Source of the DNA: Bryobacterales bacterium
GTDB lineage: Bacteria; Acidobacteriota; Terriglobia; Bryobacterales; Bryobacteraceae
Direction of reading: 5' to 3'
DNA length: 64,000 nt
Assembly: GCA_016721425.1 (NCBI GenBank)
Contig: JADKID010000011.1
Location: forward strand, 62,001-126,000
The position numbers and the translations under genes are program-made. Of this stretch, positions 1 to 7,381 are shown piece after piece (position 1 is the stretch's first letter; each line of letters starts with the position of its first letter). A model generated the notes under the pieces. The model was not told where the DNA came from and did no database searches. It saw nothing but the letters and a program-made list of their open reading frames with translations.

Positions 1-1
1 G

Positions 2-328
2 CAAGTCATCGCCGAGGGACCATATCGAACCTGCATCTCAGCGCCAATTCTCAAGGAAGTCCGCCGCGTGCTCGTCGTGCGATTCCAGTACTCTTTGGAA
101 AAATCCGATCAGTTGGACCTGTGCCTGCGAGAGTCCAGCCAACTGGTGGTACCGGCCGACACCATTGCAGCCTGCTCGGATCCAAATGACGATATGGTTC
201 TGGAGTGCGCGGTAGCCGCCAAGGCGAAAGTGATCGTCACCGGGGACAAGGCACTGTTGCGTCTCGATCCGTTCCGGGGTGTCCGCATTGTCACCCCGGC
301 CCAATTCCTGCTCGACGCAGCCGACTAG
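2..328 (+). CDS. PIN-domain toxin-like ribonuclease, 5' part outside window
   Basis: The frame is open from the first bases of the window, so the start codon lies upstream and about 108 codons are visible. The tail matches PIN-family toxins of the COG1569 kind: a helix ending in SAPILKEVRRVL, an acidic DPNDD segment followed by VLECAVAAKA, then the strand VIVTGDKALLRL and a final RIVTPAQFLL. In PIN domains the acidic residues coordinate the metal used for RNA cleavage; DPND and TGD supply them here. An internal GTG at 68 could be taken as a start, but the preceding residues fit the family, so I treat the gene as truncated by the window edge. The cognate antitoxin would be expected just upstream. 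It ends two bases before the typA stop on the other strand. Confidence 0.75.
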   Translation, partial: QVIAEGPYRTCISAPILKEVRRVLVVRFQYSLEKSDQLDLCLRESSQLVVPADTIAACSDPNDDMVLECAVAAKAKVIVTGDKALLRLDPFRGVRIVTPAQFLLDAAD

Positions 329-330
329 CC

Positions 331-2130
331 TCAGCGCTGATTCTGCTTGAGAATCTTCTTGCGCAGGCGGATCGACTTGGGTGTCACTTCCACCCACTCG
401 TCGTCGTTGATGAACTCGATGGCCTGCTCGAGGTTGAGCAGCCGCGGCGGCACCAGGCGGATGGCTTCATCGGCGCTGGACGCCCGCATGTTGGTCAGCT
501 TCTTCTCTTTGACGATGTTCACGTTGAGGTCATCCCAGCGGGCGTTCTCGCCCACCAGCATGCCCTCGTAGACTTCGGTGCCGGGCTCGACGAACATCTC
601 GCCGCGCTCCTGCAGATTGAAGATCGCATAGCCCGTTGTCTTGCCGGCGCGATCGGAAATCAATGCACCGGTGGTGCGCATCGGGATGTCGCCCTGCCAT
701 TCCACGTAGCCCTGGAAGAGCGAGTTGAGGATGCCGGTGCCGCGCGTATCGGTCATCATCTCGCCGCGCAGGCCGATGAGGCCGCGCGAGGGGATCAGGA
801 ACTCCAGGCGCACGCGGCCGGAGCCGTGGTTGACCATCTTGGCCATCTTGCCCTTGCGCATGCCCATCTTTTCGATGACCACGCCCACGTAGGCTTCCGG
901 CACGTCCACCAGCAGCAGTTCCTGCGGCTCCATCACCTTGCCGTCGTCGTTGCGGGTGAGGATCTGCGGCTTGCCCACCATCAGCTCGAAGCCTTCGCGG
1001 CGCATCATCTCAATGAGGATGGCCAGTTGCAGCTCGCCGCGGCCCATGACGAGGAAGGCGTCCGGTCCGCCGGCCTCTTCCACCTTGAGCGAAACGTTGG
1101 TGAGCAGTTCTTTATCCAGCCGGTCGCGCAGGTTGCGCGAGGTCACCCACTGGCCTTCGCGGCCGGCGAAGGGGGAGGTGTTGATGGTGAAGACCATGCC
1201 GATGGTGGGCTCGTCGATCTGGATCTTCGGCATCGCCTTCGGCGTTAGCGGGTTGCTCACCGTCTCGCCGATGGTGATGCCCTCCACGCCGGCGATGGCC
1301 AGAATGTCGCCGGGGCCGGCGATGGTCTCATCCACGCGCTTGAGCCCCTCGAACGTGTACATGCGCGTGATTTTGGTGAGGTGCACCTGGCCGTCCAGAC
1401 GGCAGACGCTGACCTCATCACCCAGCCGCAGCGTGCCGTTGAAGACACGCCCGATGGCGATGCGGCCCAGGTAATCGGAGTAGTCCAGGTTGCCCACCTG
1501 GAACTGGAGAATATCCTCGGGATCGCCGACGGGCGGGGGGATGTGCTTGACGATGGCCTCGAAGAGCGGCTCCAGCGTGGTGGAGGGGTCTTCCAGGGTG
1601 GCCTTGGCGATGCCGTCGCGGGCGATGGTGTAGATGATGGGGAAATCGAGCTGGTCTTCGGCGGCGTCGAGGTCGATGAAGAGGTCGAAAACCTCATTCA
1701 GCACTTCCTGGATGCGCGAATCCGGGCGATCGATCTTGTTGATGACCACGATGGGCGTCAGGCCCAGTTCCAGGGCCTTGGAGAGCACGTAGCGGGTCTG
1801 GGGGAGCGGACCCTCGCTGGCGTCCACCAGCAGCATGACGCCGTCCACCAGCTTCAGGGCGCGCTCCACCTCGCCGCCGAAGTCGGCGTGGCCGGGTGTA
1901 TCAACGATGTTGATCTTGACGCCGTGATAGCGGACGCCGGTGGTCTTGGCGAGAATGGTGATACCGCGTTCGCGCTCCAGGTCATTGGAGTCCATGACGC
2001 GGTCTTGTACTTGTTCGTTGGATCTGTAGATGCCGCTTTGCTTAAACATGGAGTCCACCAGCGTTGTCTTGCCGTGGTCCACGTGCGCAATAATCGCAAT
2101 GTTGCGGAGGTTTTGGTTCGGAACTTTCAT
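331..2130 (-). CDS. typA: Translational GTPase TypA/BipA
   Basis: Ribosome-associated GTPase of the EF-G/LepA class, used for ribosome assembly and stress or cold growth. The N-terminal G domain carries G1 AHVDHGKTT near residue 15, G3 DTPGHADFGGEVER and G4 NKIDRP. It is followed by the family signatures GRGELQLAILIEMMRREGFE and SRGLIGLRGEMMTDTRGTG and the BipA-specific C-terminal domain. The start chosen (MKVPNQNLRNIAI) gives 599 residues, the usual length. An in-frame ATG twelve codons upstream at 2166 is possible, but neither start has a clear Shine-Dalgarno. It is divergent from der with a very short shared upstream region, and its stop sits next to that of the PIN gene. Confidence 0.96.
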   Translation of the reverse strand: MKVPNQNLRNIAIIAHVDHGKTTLVDSMFKQSGIYRSNEQVQDRVMDSNDLERERGITILAKTTGVRYHGVKINIVDTPGHADFGGEVERALKLVDGVMLLVDASEGPLPQTRYVLSKALELGLTPIVVINKIDRPDSRIQEVLNEVFDLFIDLDAAEDQLDFPIIYTIARDGIAKATLEDPSTTLEPLFEAIVKHIPPPVGDPEDILQFQVGNLDYSDYLGRIAIGRVFNGTLRLGDEVSVCRLDGQVHLTKITRMYTFEGLKRVDETIAGPGDILAIAGVEGITIGETVSNPLTPKAMPKIQIDEPTIGMVFTINTSPFAGREGQWVTSRNLRDRLDKELLTNVSLKVEEAGGPDAFLVMGRGELQLAILIEMMRREGFELMVGKPQILTRNDDGKVMEPQELLLVDVPEAYVGVVIEKMGMRKGKMAKMVNHGSGRVRLEFLIPSRGLIGLRGEMMTDTRGTGILNSLFQGYVEWQGDIPMRTTGALISDRAGKTTGYAIFNLQERGEMFVEPGTEVYEGMLVGENARWDDLNVNIVKEKKLTNMRASSADEAIRLVPPRLLNLEQAIEFINDDEWVEVTPKSIRLRKKILKQNQR

Positions 2131-2186
2131 TTGGGAAACCGGATGGGGGAACTTCCATTGTCGCATGAGATAGACTGAAGGTACTC

Positions 2187-3527
2187 ATGTCATCCTCCAC
2201 AGGGTTCCCCACTGTCGTCATCGTGGGACGGCCCAACGTGGGCAAGTCCACACTTTTTAACGCGATCATCGGCCAGCGCAAGTCCATTACGGGCGATGAG
2301 CCGGGCATCACGCGGGACCGCATCATCGGCCAGGCCGTGCACCGCAAGCGCCCGTTCACGCTCATCGATACGGGCGGCATCGTGCCGGAGGACCAGGCGC
2401 TGATCCCCGTTCAGATCCTCAAGCAGGCGCGGTTTGCGATCGATGAAGCCGAGCAAATCATCTTCCTGATCGACGGCCGCACGGAGATCACGTCGGCGGA
2501 TCGCGACCTGGCGCAGTTGCTGCGCAAGACCGGCAAGCCCGTGATCCTGGCCGTCAACAAGATCGACGTGCCCAAACGCGAATCGCTGACGCACGAGTTT
2601 TACGAGATGGGCTTCAAGATCATGTCGATCTCCGCCGAGCATCGCGTGGGCATCCATGAGCTGCTGGATGAGGTGACGGAGAAGTTCCCGGCCGCCGACG
2701 ATCCGGCGGAGCCGAAGGAAGGCGAACTGGAGGCGCAGAAGCCGATCCGCGTCGCCATCATCGGCCGGCCGAACGTGGGCAAGTCCACGCTGTTGAACGC
2801 TCTGGTGGGTGGAGAGCGCGCCATTGTTTCGCCGGTGGCGGGCACTACGCGCGACTCCGTCGATGAGCCGCTCACCGTGGATGGCCGCGATTTCGTCTTC
2901 GTCGATACGGCAGGCATTCGCCGCAAGGGCAAGACGCACGAGATGGCGGAGAAGCTCAGCGTGGTGATGGCCCGCAAGCACATCCGCATGGCGCACGTGG
3001 CGCTGCTGCTGGTGGACGCCACCGAGGGCGCGGTGGGCAGCGATGCCACCATCGCCGGCTACGCGCACGAAGAGGGCCGCGCGCTGGTGATCTGCGTCAA
3101 CAAGTGGGATCTGATCGACGATAAGAAGCGCAAGGAGTTTGAAGAGTCCATCCGCGACACCTTCAAGTTCCTGGATTACGCGCCCATCGTGTTCATGTCG
3201 GCGTTGGAGAAGAAGGGCATCCGCAGCGTGCTGAAGCACATCGCGCGGTGCTTTGAGGCCTTCAACAAGCGCATCACCACGGGCCAGCTCAACCGGTTCG
3301 TGGATGAGTTCAAGCTGGAGCGCGACAGCCGCATCTTCTTCATGACCCAGGCGTCCATCCGGCCGCCCACGTTTGTCATCTTCATGAACAAGGTGGAGAA
3401 TCTGCACTTCTCCACGGAGCGGCAGATCGTCAACCGGATCCGCAAGAAGTTTGAGTTTGACGGCACGCCGATCATCCTCAAGGTGAAGGCGCACCACAAG
3501 AAGCGCGAAAAGGGTGGACGTTCGTAG
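2187..3527 (+). CDS. der: Ribosome biogenesis GTPase Der (EngA)
   Basis: Essential tandem GTPase that acts in 50S subunit maturation. Two G domains are visible, each with an identical GRPNVGKST P-loop (near residues 13 and 192), switch/G3 elements DTGG and DTAG, and G4 motifs NKID and NKWD. The C-terminal KH-like domain covers roughly residues 355-446 and ends in a basic tail (KVKAHHKKREKGG). The length of 446 is normal. The ATG is preceded by GAAGG at a good distance, and the divergent typA gene leaves only a few tens of bases for both promoters. A long guanine homopolymer follows the stop almost immediately. Confidence 0.97.
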   Translation: MSSSTGFPTVVIVGRPNVGKSTLFNAIIGQRKSITGDEPGITRDRIIGQAVHRKRPFTLIDTGGIVPEDQALIPVQILKQARFAIDEAEQIIFLIDGRTEITSADRDLAQLLRKTGKPVILAVNKIDVPKRESLTHEFYEMGFKIMSISAEHRVGIHELLDEVTEKFPAADDPAEPKEGELEAQKPIRVAIIGRPNVGKSTLLNALVGGERAIVSPVAGTTRDSVDEPLTVDGRDFVFVDTAGIRRKGKTHEMAEKLSVVMARKHIRMAHVALLLVDATEGAVGSDATIAGYAHEEGRALVICVNKWDLIDDKKRKEFEESIRDTFKFLDYAPIVFMSALEKKGIRSVLKHIARCFEAFNKRITTGQLNRFVDEFKLERDSRIFFMTQASIRPPTFVIFMNKVENLHFSTERQIVNRIRKKFEFDGTPIILKVKAHHKKREKGGRS

Positions 3528-3537
3528 TCCGCCCCCC

Positions 3538-3572
3538 GGGGGGGGGGGGGGGGGGCGGGGGGGGGGGGGGGG
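3538..3572. repeat. Poly-G tract, G18-C-G16
   Basis: Directly after six cytosines downstream of der there are 18 consecutive guanines, one cytosine, then 16 more guanines. This is by far the longest homopolymer in the window. It lies between convergent genes (der and a hypothetical gene), so it is not in coding sequence. Such a tract could fold as a G-quadruplex and impede polymerase, but long G runs are also a known sequencing artefact of some chemistries and a site of assembly error. Its exact length should not be trusted. Confidence 0.9.
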
Positions 3573-3607
3573 CGCAAGCGACGGTCGAGAACAATGGTGA
3601 GAGCGTT

Positions 3608-4195
3608 CTAGCGAGCCACGATGAGGTCCAGGCGGTCAAACGACGTGCGCTGGATCTGTTTAGCGACGCTATCGAACTTCAGGAGAGCAGATTCGGCCTG
3701 GAGCCTCTCGCGCTGCTGCGGGGTCAGATGGGCGCGGTAGTGGTCCGCGTGGTCCTTGTAGAGGTAGGCGACGTACTGCGGCGCAACGGCCGCCTCCATC
3801 AGGCTCTGCCAGTAGCTGCGCTGTTTGAAGAGCCGCCGCTGTTCCGCGGCTTCCCGGGCGAGCTCGATGCGCGTGGCGTGGGCGAGGAGGGTGATCCGCT
3901 GGCAGCGCTCCGCGGCGAAGGGCCGGGTGGGCTCGGGCTGCGGCAGAGCGGCGATGGCGCCTTCGATCTCCGCCAGTTCATGCTCCCAACCCTGCCAGCG
4001 GAAGCGCGTGGCGCCGCTGACGAGTGAGCCGCGCTTCAGAATGTCGCGCACGCGGGCGGCCTCGGGCCCCGTGGCGGAGACGACGTGCTCCAACAGCTCG
4101 ACAAAGGGGAGTTCGCGAACCACGACAGAGGTGAGGGCGACGAATTCTGCGGCCTCGCTGCTCAGCTTCACGCGGATGATGTCGGGCACGGGCAT
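3608..4195 (-). CDS. Conserved-looking hypothetical protein, 195 residues
   Basis: I do not recognise a family. The 195-residue protein begins MPVPDIIRVKLSSEAAEF and is soluble and mostly helical, with charged, Arg- and Glu-rich stretches in the middle and C-terminal parts and no signal peptide or membrane segment. Its codon use matches the neighbours, and the frame is clean between der and the methyltransferase, which supports a real gene. It is convergent with der across the poly-G tract and divergent from the midA-like gene. The start is the first ATG and has no strong Shine-Dalgarno. No catalytic motif is visible, so no role is proposed. Confidence 0.65.
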   Translation of the reverse strand: MPVPDIIRVKLSSEAAEFVALTSVVVRELPFVELLEHVVSATGPEAARVRDILKRGSLVSGATRFRWQGWEHELAEIEGAIAALPQPEPTRPFAAERCQRITLLAHATRIELAREAAEQRRLFKQRSYWQSLMEAAVAPQYVAYLYKDHADHYRAHLTPQQRERLQAESALLKFDSVAKQIQRTSFDRLDLIVAR

Positions 4196-4290
4196 GTCTT
4201 CAGTCTATTGCGCTTCGTACAATCGTAGGCAGTGCAGAGAAGCTTGAGTCCGAATTCCGGCCGCCGGCGCGTAGCCGCGGAGCGCGCCCG

Positions 4291-5271
4291 ATGACGCCCT
4301 GCGGCGAGATCCTGGCGGCCGAGATCCGGGCACACGGCTCCATTCCGTTCTCGCGTTTCATGGAGGTGGCGCTCTATCACCCGCTGTGCGGCTACTATGT
4401 GGCGCCGCGCGATCCCTTCGGCAAAGACGGCGATTTCTACACTGCTTCGCAAGTGCAGCCTGTGTTTGGCCGGCTCATCGCCTGCGCGTTGCGGCAGTGC
4501 CGCGCAGCGATGGCGGAGCCCGCTGGATTCACGGTGGTGGAGTGGGGCGCGGGCCGTGGAGAGATGGCTGCGGGCCTCAGTGAGTTCACTTACTTTGGAG
4601 TCGACTTTGCACGAGGCGGCGCGCCACTACAATTTGAAGGCGTTGTGTTTTCGAACGAGCTCTTCGACGCGCTGCCGGTGGATGTGGCCCGGATCCGGGG
4701 GGGCGTGGCCTGCGGCATGAACGTCGGGCTGGAAGACGACCGCTTTGTGTGGCGCGAATCAGGACCGTTGGCGCCGGAGTGGCGGGAATATGCCGCCTCC
4801 CTGCTGCCTCATTACCGGGAAGAGGCGGAGATCTGGCTGGAGTTGCCGGTGCGGCTGGGCCGGACGCTCTCCGCGATGTGTGCTCCGCTGACCCGCGGGT
4901 CAGTGATCGCGATTGATTACGGCTACACCGCGCGCGAACTGGTGCGGTTCCCGCGCGGCACTCTGATGAGCTACCGCCGCCATGCCGCCATCGAAGATGT
5001 GCTGCTGGAACCGGGGCTGCAGGACATCACGGCGCACGTTCCCTTCACCTATCTGGAGGAAGCGGCGCGCGCCGAGGGCCTGCAAACAGGGCCTTTGGAG
5101 ACGCTGGCGCAGTTTCTGCTGCGCGCCGGCGAGGCGGATCAATTTGCCTCCGCGCTGGCGGCCGACACCGAGCCGGAGTCGCTTCGCCTGCGCCTGCAAC
5201 TGAAGAGCCTGCTGTTTGGGATGGGCGAGACGTTCCGCGTCGTCACGCTCCGGAAGGAAGGGCTGCTCTAA
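4291..5271 (+). CDS. SAM-dependent methyltransferase, MidA/NDUFAF7 family (DUF185)
   Basis: Belongs to the family whose eukaryotic member NDUFAF7/MidA methylates an arginine of a complex I subunit. The start ILAAEIRAHGSIPFSRFMEVALYHPLCGYYV is the family signature. A SAM-binding loop VEWGAGRGEMAAG lies near residue 84, and the conserved FSNELFDALPV segment near residue 118. IDYGYTARELV and LMSYRRH further on are also typical. At 326 residues it is on the short side for the family. Bacterial substrates are not established, so only the methyltransferase fold and family are claimed. It stands alone: the neighbouring gene on the same strand is far away, and a terminator for the opposite strand begins at its stop codon. 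Confidence 0.88.
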   Translation: MTPCGEILAAEIRAHGSIPFSRFMEVALYHPLCGYYVAPRDPFGKDGDFYTASQVQPVFGRLIACALRQCRAAMAEPAGFTVVEWGAGRGEMAAGLSEFTYFGVDFARGGAPLQFEGVVFSNELFDALPVDVARIRGGVACGMNVGLEDDRFVWRESGPLAPEWREYAASLLPHYREEAEIWLELPVRLGRTLSAMCAPLTRGSVIAIDYGYTARELVRFPRGTLMSYRRHAAIEDVLLEPGLQDITAHVPFTYLEEAARAEGLQTGPLETLAQFLLRAGEADQFASALAADTEPESLRLRLQLKSLLFGMGETFRVVTLRKEGLL

Positions 5272-5302
5272 AAAGCTAACGGCCCCGGTTGCCCGAGGCC
5301 GT
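5270..5302 (-). terminator. Rho-independent terminator of the Lys/Ala micro-gene
   Basis: Read on the minus strand, a 10-bp stem with one mismatch (ACGGCCTCGG / CCGGGGCCGT, loop about 4 bases) is followed by TTAGC and a run of five T. It lies about 45 bases after the stop of the 20-codon gene. On the plus strand the hairpin has no T run, so it is directional. Confidence 0.7.
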
Positions 5303-5344
5303 CCAGTGGATTCCTGTTTGCCGCGTTCGTTTGAACGCTTCGGA

Positions 5345-5407
5345 CTACTTCTTCTTGGCTGCCTTTTTCACTGCCTTCTTGGCTGCCTTCTTGGTTGCGT
5401 TCTTCAT
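5345..5407 (-). CDS. 20-residue Lys/Ala-rich basic micro-protein
   Basis: A 20-codon frame encodes MKNATKKAAKKAVKKAAKKK: eleven lysines, six alanines, no acidic residue. The repeated KKAAKKAVKK pattern resembles the tails of histone H1-like and AlgP/HC1-type DNA-binding proteins, here without any globular domain. The gene has all expected parts: a good sigma-70 promoter, a 20-bp palindrome in the 5' leader, GGAG nine bases before the ATG, and an intrinsic terminator after the stop. That architecture argues for a real gene despite the length. It could be a nucleoid- or RNA-binding peptide, a membrane-active peptide, or a leader whose translation matters more than its product; the sequence cannot decide. 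It is divergent from the RlpA-like gene. Confidence 0.6.
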   Translation of the reverse strand: MKNATKKAAKKAVKKAAKKK

Positions 5408-5434
5408 CGATCTGTTCTCCGTAACATCAGAATT

Positions 5435-5454
5435 TGCGATCACGCGTGATCGCA
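5435..5454. promoter_or_regulatory. 20-bp perfect palindrome in the leader of the Lys/Ala micro-gene
   Basis: TGCGATCACGCGTGATCGCA is identical to its reverse complement over all 20 bases. It lies just downstream of the predicted start of transcription of the micro-gene and upstream of its ribosome-binding site, which is a classic operator position. It could equally form a hairpin in the transcript. Confidence 0.6.
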
Positions 5455-5464
5455 TTGTGATCTC

Positions 5465-5494
5465 TTTATAAGCTTGGTCCCGCAATGAAGTCAA
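5465..5494 (-). promoter_or_regulatory. Sigma-70 type promoter of the Lys/Ala micro-gene
   Basis: On the minus strand TTGACT (-35) and TATAAA (-10) are separated by 18 bases, both close to consensus. Transcription would start near 5458, giving a leader of about 50 bases that contains the palindrome and GGAG before the ATG. Confidence 0.65.
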
Positions 5495-5630
5495 GGAAAA
5501 AAGTGAGCGAGGCCCATCTCTCTCCCGGCGAGCGCGTTTGGACCCTCAAGCTGAAACGAAGAGAGGTGGAAATGTTCCTATCGAAAATCGTTGGCGCAAC
5601 GCATCGGGAACCGCTAGCATCACAGTTGAG

Positions 5631-6296
5631 ATGCCACGCCGCGCGGTGTTCGCCATCCTCTGTGTCGTGCTCGTGTTGGGCGGCTGCGGCCGTAAGAAGA
5701 GTGCCGCGCGCCCGCCCGCGGCGCCCGCGCCGGGCTGGAGCGAAGAGGGCATCGCGAGCTGGTACGGCGAGCCCTACCACGGCAGGCAGGCCGCCAACGG
5801 CGAGATCTACGACATGGAGCAGATGACCGCCGCGCATCGCACGCTGCCCTTCGGCGCGATGGTGCAGGTGACGAATCACACGAACGGCAAAAAGGTGGAG
5901 GTGCGCATCACGGATCGCGGTCCCTTCATCGACGGGCGCATCATCGATCTCTCTCGCGCGGCTGCGCGCGCCATTGATCTGATCCGTCCGGGTACGGCGC
6001 CGGTGCGGATTGAAGTGCGCTCCTACGCGCTCTCGCCGCGGCCGGGCGGCGTCTTCGCGGTGCAGGTGGGCGGGTATCTGGACAGGCGGCAGGCAGAGCG
6101 CCTTGCCAAGCGCCTGCGTGCGCGGTATGCGTCTGTGGCGACGGTGGCGCGCGCGGGCTCGCGCTCTCAGTGGCGGGTGTTGGTTGGCGATCGCATCACA
6201 CAGCGGGATGCCGCCGCGCTGGCCGAGCTCCTGGGCAAACTGGAGAAGCAGGTGTTTGTGGTGCGGATGGACCCATCGACTCCGCCCGTTCCCTGA
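5631..6296 (+). CDS. rlpA: RlpA-like septal ring lipoprotein with SPOR domain
   Basis: Probable lytic transglycosylase acting on glycan strands lacking stem peptides at the septum. The chosen ATG starts a lipoprotein signal ending LVLGGC with the acylated cysteine at residue 19. A short Ala/Pro linker leads to the double-psi beta-barrel (about residues 40-125): GIASWYG, the Glu and His of GEIYDMEQMTAAHRTLPFG, and the catalytic-type Asp of RITDRGPF. The C-terminal 75 residues (VFAVQVGGYLDRRQAERLAKRL and following) form a SPOR peptidoglycan-binding domain. An upstream in-frame start at 5538 would bury the signal peptide and is unlikely. Length 221. Confidence 0.88.
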   Translation: MPRRAVFAILCVVLVLGGCGRKKSAARPPAAPAPGWSEEGIASWYGEPYHGRQAANGEIYDMEQMTAAHRTLPFGAMVQVTNHTNGKKVEVRITDRGPFIDGRIIDLSRAAARAIDLIRPGTAPVRIEVRSYALSPRPGGVFAVQVGGYLDRRQAERLAKRLRARYASVATVARAGSRSQWRVLVGDRITQRDAAALAELLGKLEKQVFVVRMDPSTPPVP

Positions 6297-6355
6297 GGGA
6301 CAATCTTTTTAAGAGAAACTCGCCTGCGGCCGCACTATATCTCCAGTGGTAACCT

Positions 6356-7381
6356 ATGGCGCAGTGCATGGAGCAACAATTGGCATACCCCGGATGGCAG
6401 ATCGCAACGCGCCATGAGAAGACCTACGAGCTCGTAGGCCAATCGGCGCGTCTCCGGCAGGTATTGCGCCTGGCGGCCAAGCTGGGCCGCGGCCACTGGC
6501 CCGTACTGCTGCTTGGTGAGACTGGCACGGGCAAGGAGCTGGTGGCGCGGACGATCCATCGCGCCCAGCCGTCTGCGCCCTTCGTTGTGGTGGACTGCAC
6601 CACGATGAGCGGCACTCTCATGGAGAGTGAGCTTTTTGGCCACGTGAAGGGGGCGTTCACGGGCGCGACGGCCAACAAGATCGGATTGATCGAAGAGGCG
6701 GATGGCGGCACCGCGTTCTTCGATGAGATCGGCGAGTTGCCGTTGGATCTGCAAGCCAAGCTTCTGCGCGTATTGCAGGAGAAGGAGTTTCGTCCGGTGG
6801 GCGCCACCACCACCCGGAGATCCAGCTTCCGCGTGATCTCCGCCACCAACCGGGACCTGACGAAAGAGGTGGAGGCTGGACGATTCCGCCAGGATCTGTT
6901 CTACCGGCTCAACGTGGTTTCGCTGCGCCTGGCGCCGTTACGGGAGCGGAAGGACGATCTGCCTTCGCTGATCTCCCACTTTTTGGGTATCTATGGCAAC
7001 GGCCACACGCTGAGCGGTGAACTGCTGGATATGTTGATCCGCTACGATTGGCCTGGCAACGTGCGCGAGCTGGAGAACAGCATCCAGCACATGGTTGCGG
7101 TGAATACCGGGCCTATACTGCACGCCGGGGACGTGCCATCCGCCATTCGGAACCACGCCACGGAGCGCGAGTCTGCTTCGGTGTCGTCACCGGTGACAGT
7201 GGAGGCGTCCAGCGCTGCCGGATTTGTGATGCCGATCCTGCCGCTTGCCGAGATGGAAAAGCGTGCTATTGTTCAGGCGTTGCAGTACACGAAGGGTGAC
7301 CGGGTGATGGCCGCGCATCTGTTGGGCATCGGCCGCACGACCCTCTACCGCAAGATTAAGGAATACGGAATTCAGACTTGA
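6356..7381 (+). CDS. Sigma-54-dependent transcriptional activator without receiver domain
   Basis: Bacterial enhancer-binding protein that opens sigma-54 promoters with ATP. The AAA+ domain has Walker A GETGTGKE at residues 54-61, the sigma-54-contacting GAFTGA loop at 99-104, and Walker B with FFDEIG near 121. The sensor region YDWPGNVRELEN and a C-terminal Fis-type helix-turn-helix (VMAAHLLGIGRTTLYRKIKEYG) follow. The N-terminal part before the AAA+ domain is only about 25 residues, so there is no phosphoreceiver or GAF sensor. Activity must be set by another partner or by expression level. Its last bases overlap the TTG start of the glycosyltransferase, pointing to a two-gene operon. No convincing -24/-12 promoter was found nearby. 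Confidence 0.9.
   Translation: MAQCMEQQLAYPGWQIATRHEKTYELVGQSARLRQVLRLAAKLGRGHWPVLLLGETGTGKELVARTIHRAQPSAPFVVVDCTTMSGTLMESELFGHVKGAFTGATANKIGLIEEADGGTAFFDEIGELPLDLQAKLLRVLQEKEFRPVGATTTRRSSFRVISATNRDLTKEVEAGRFRQDLFYRLNVVSLRLAPLRERKDDLPSLISHFLGIYGNGHTLSGELLDMLIRYDWPGNVRELENSIQHMVAVNTGPILHAGDVPSAIRNHATERESASVSSPVTVEASSAAGFVMPILPLAEMEKRAIVQALQYTKGDRVMAAHLLGIGRTTLYRKIKEYGIQT

Noticed and set aside
205..1248. A 347-codon open frame antisense to typA
   Set aside because: Shadow frame rich in His, Ala and Leu, overlapping a conserved essential gene.
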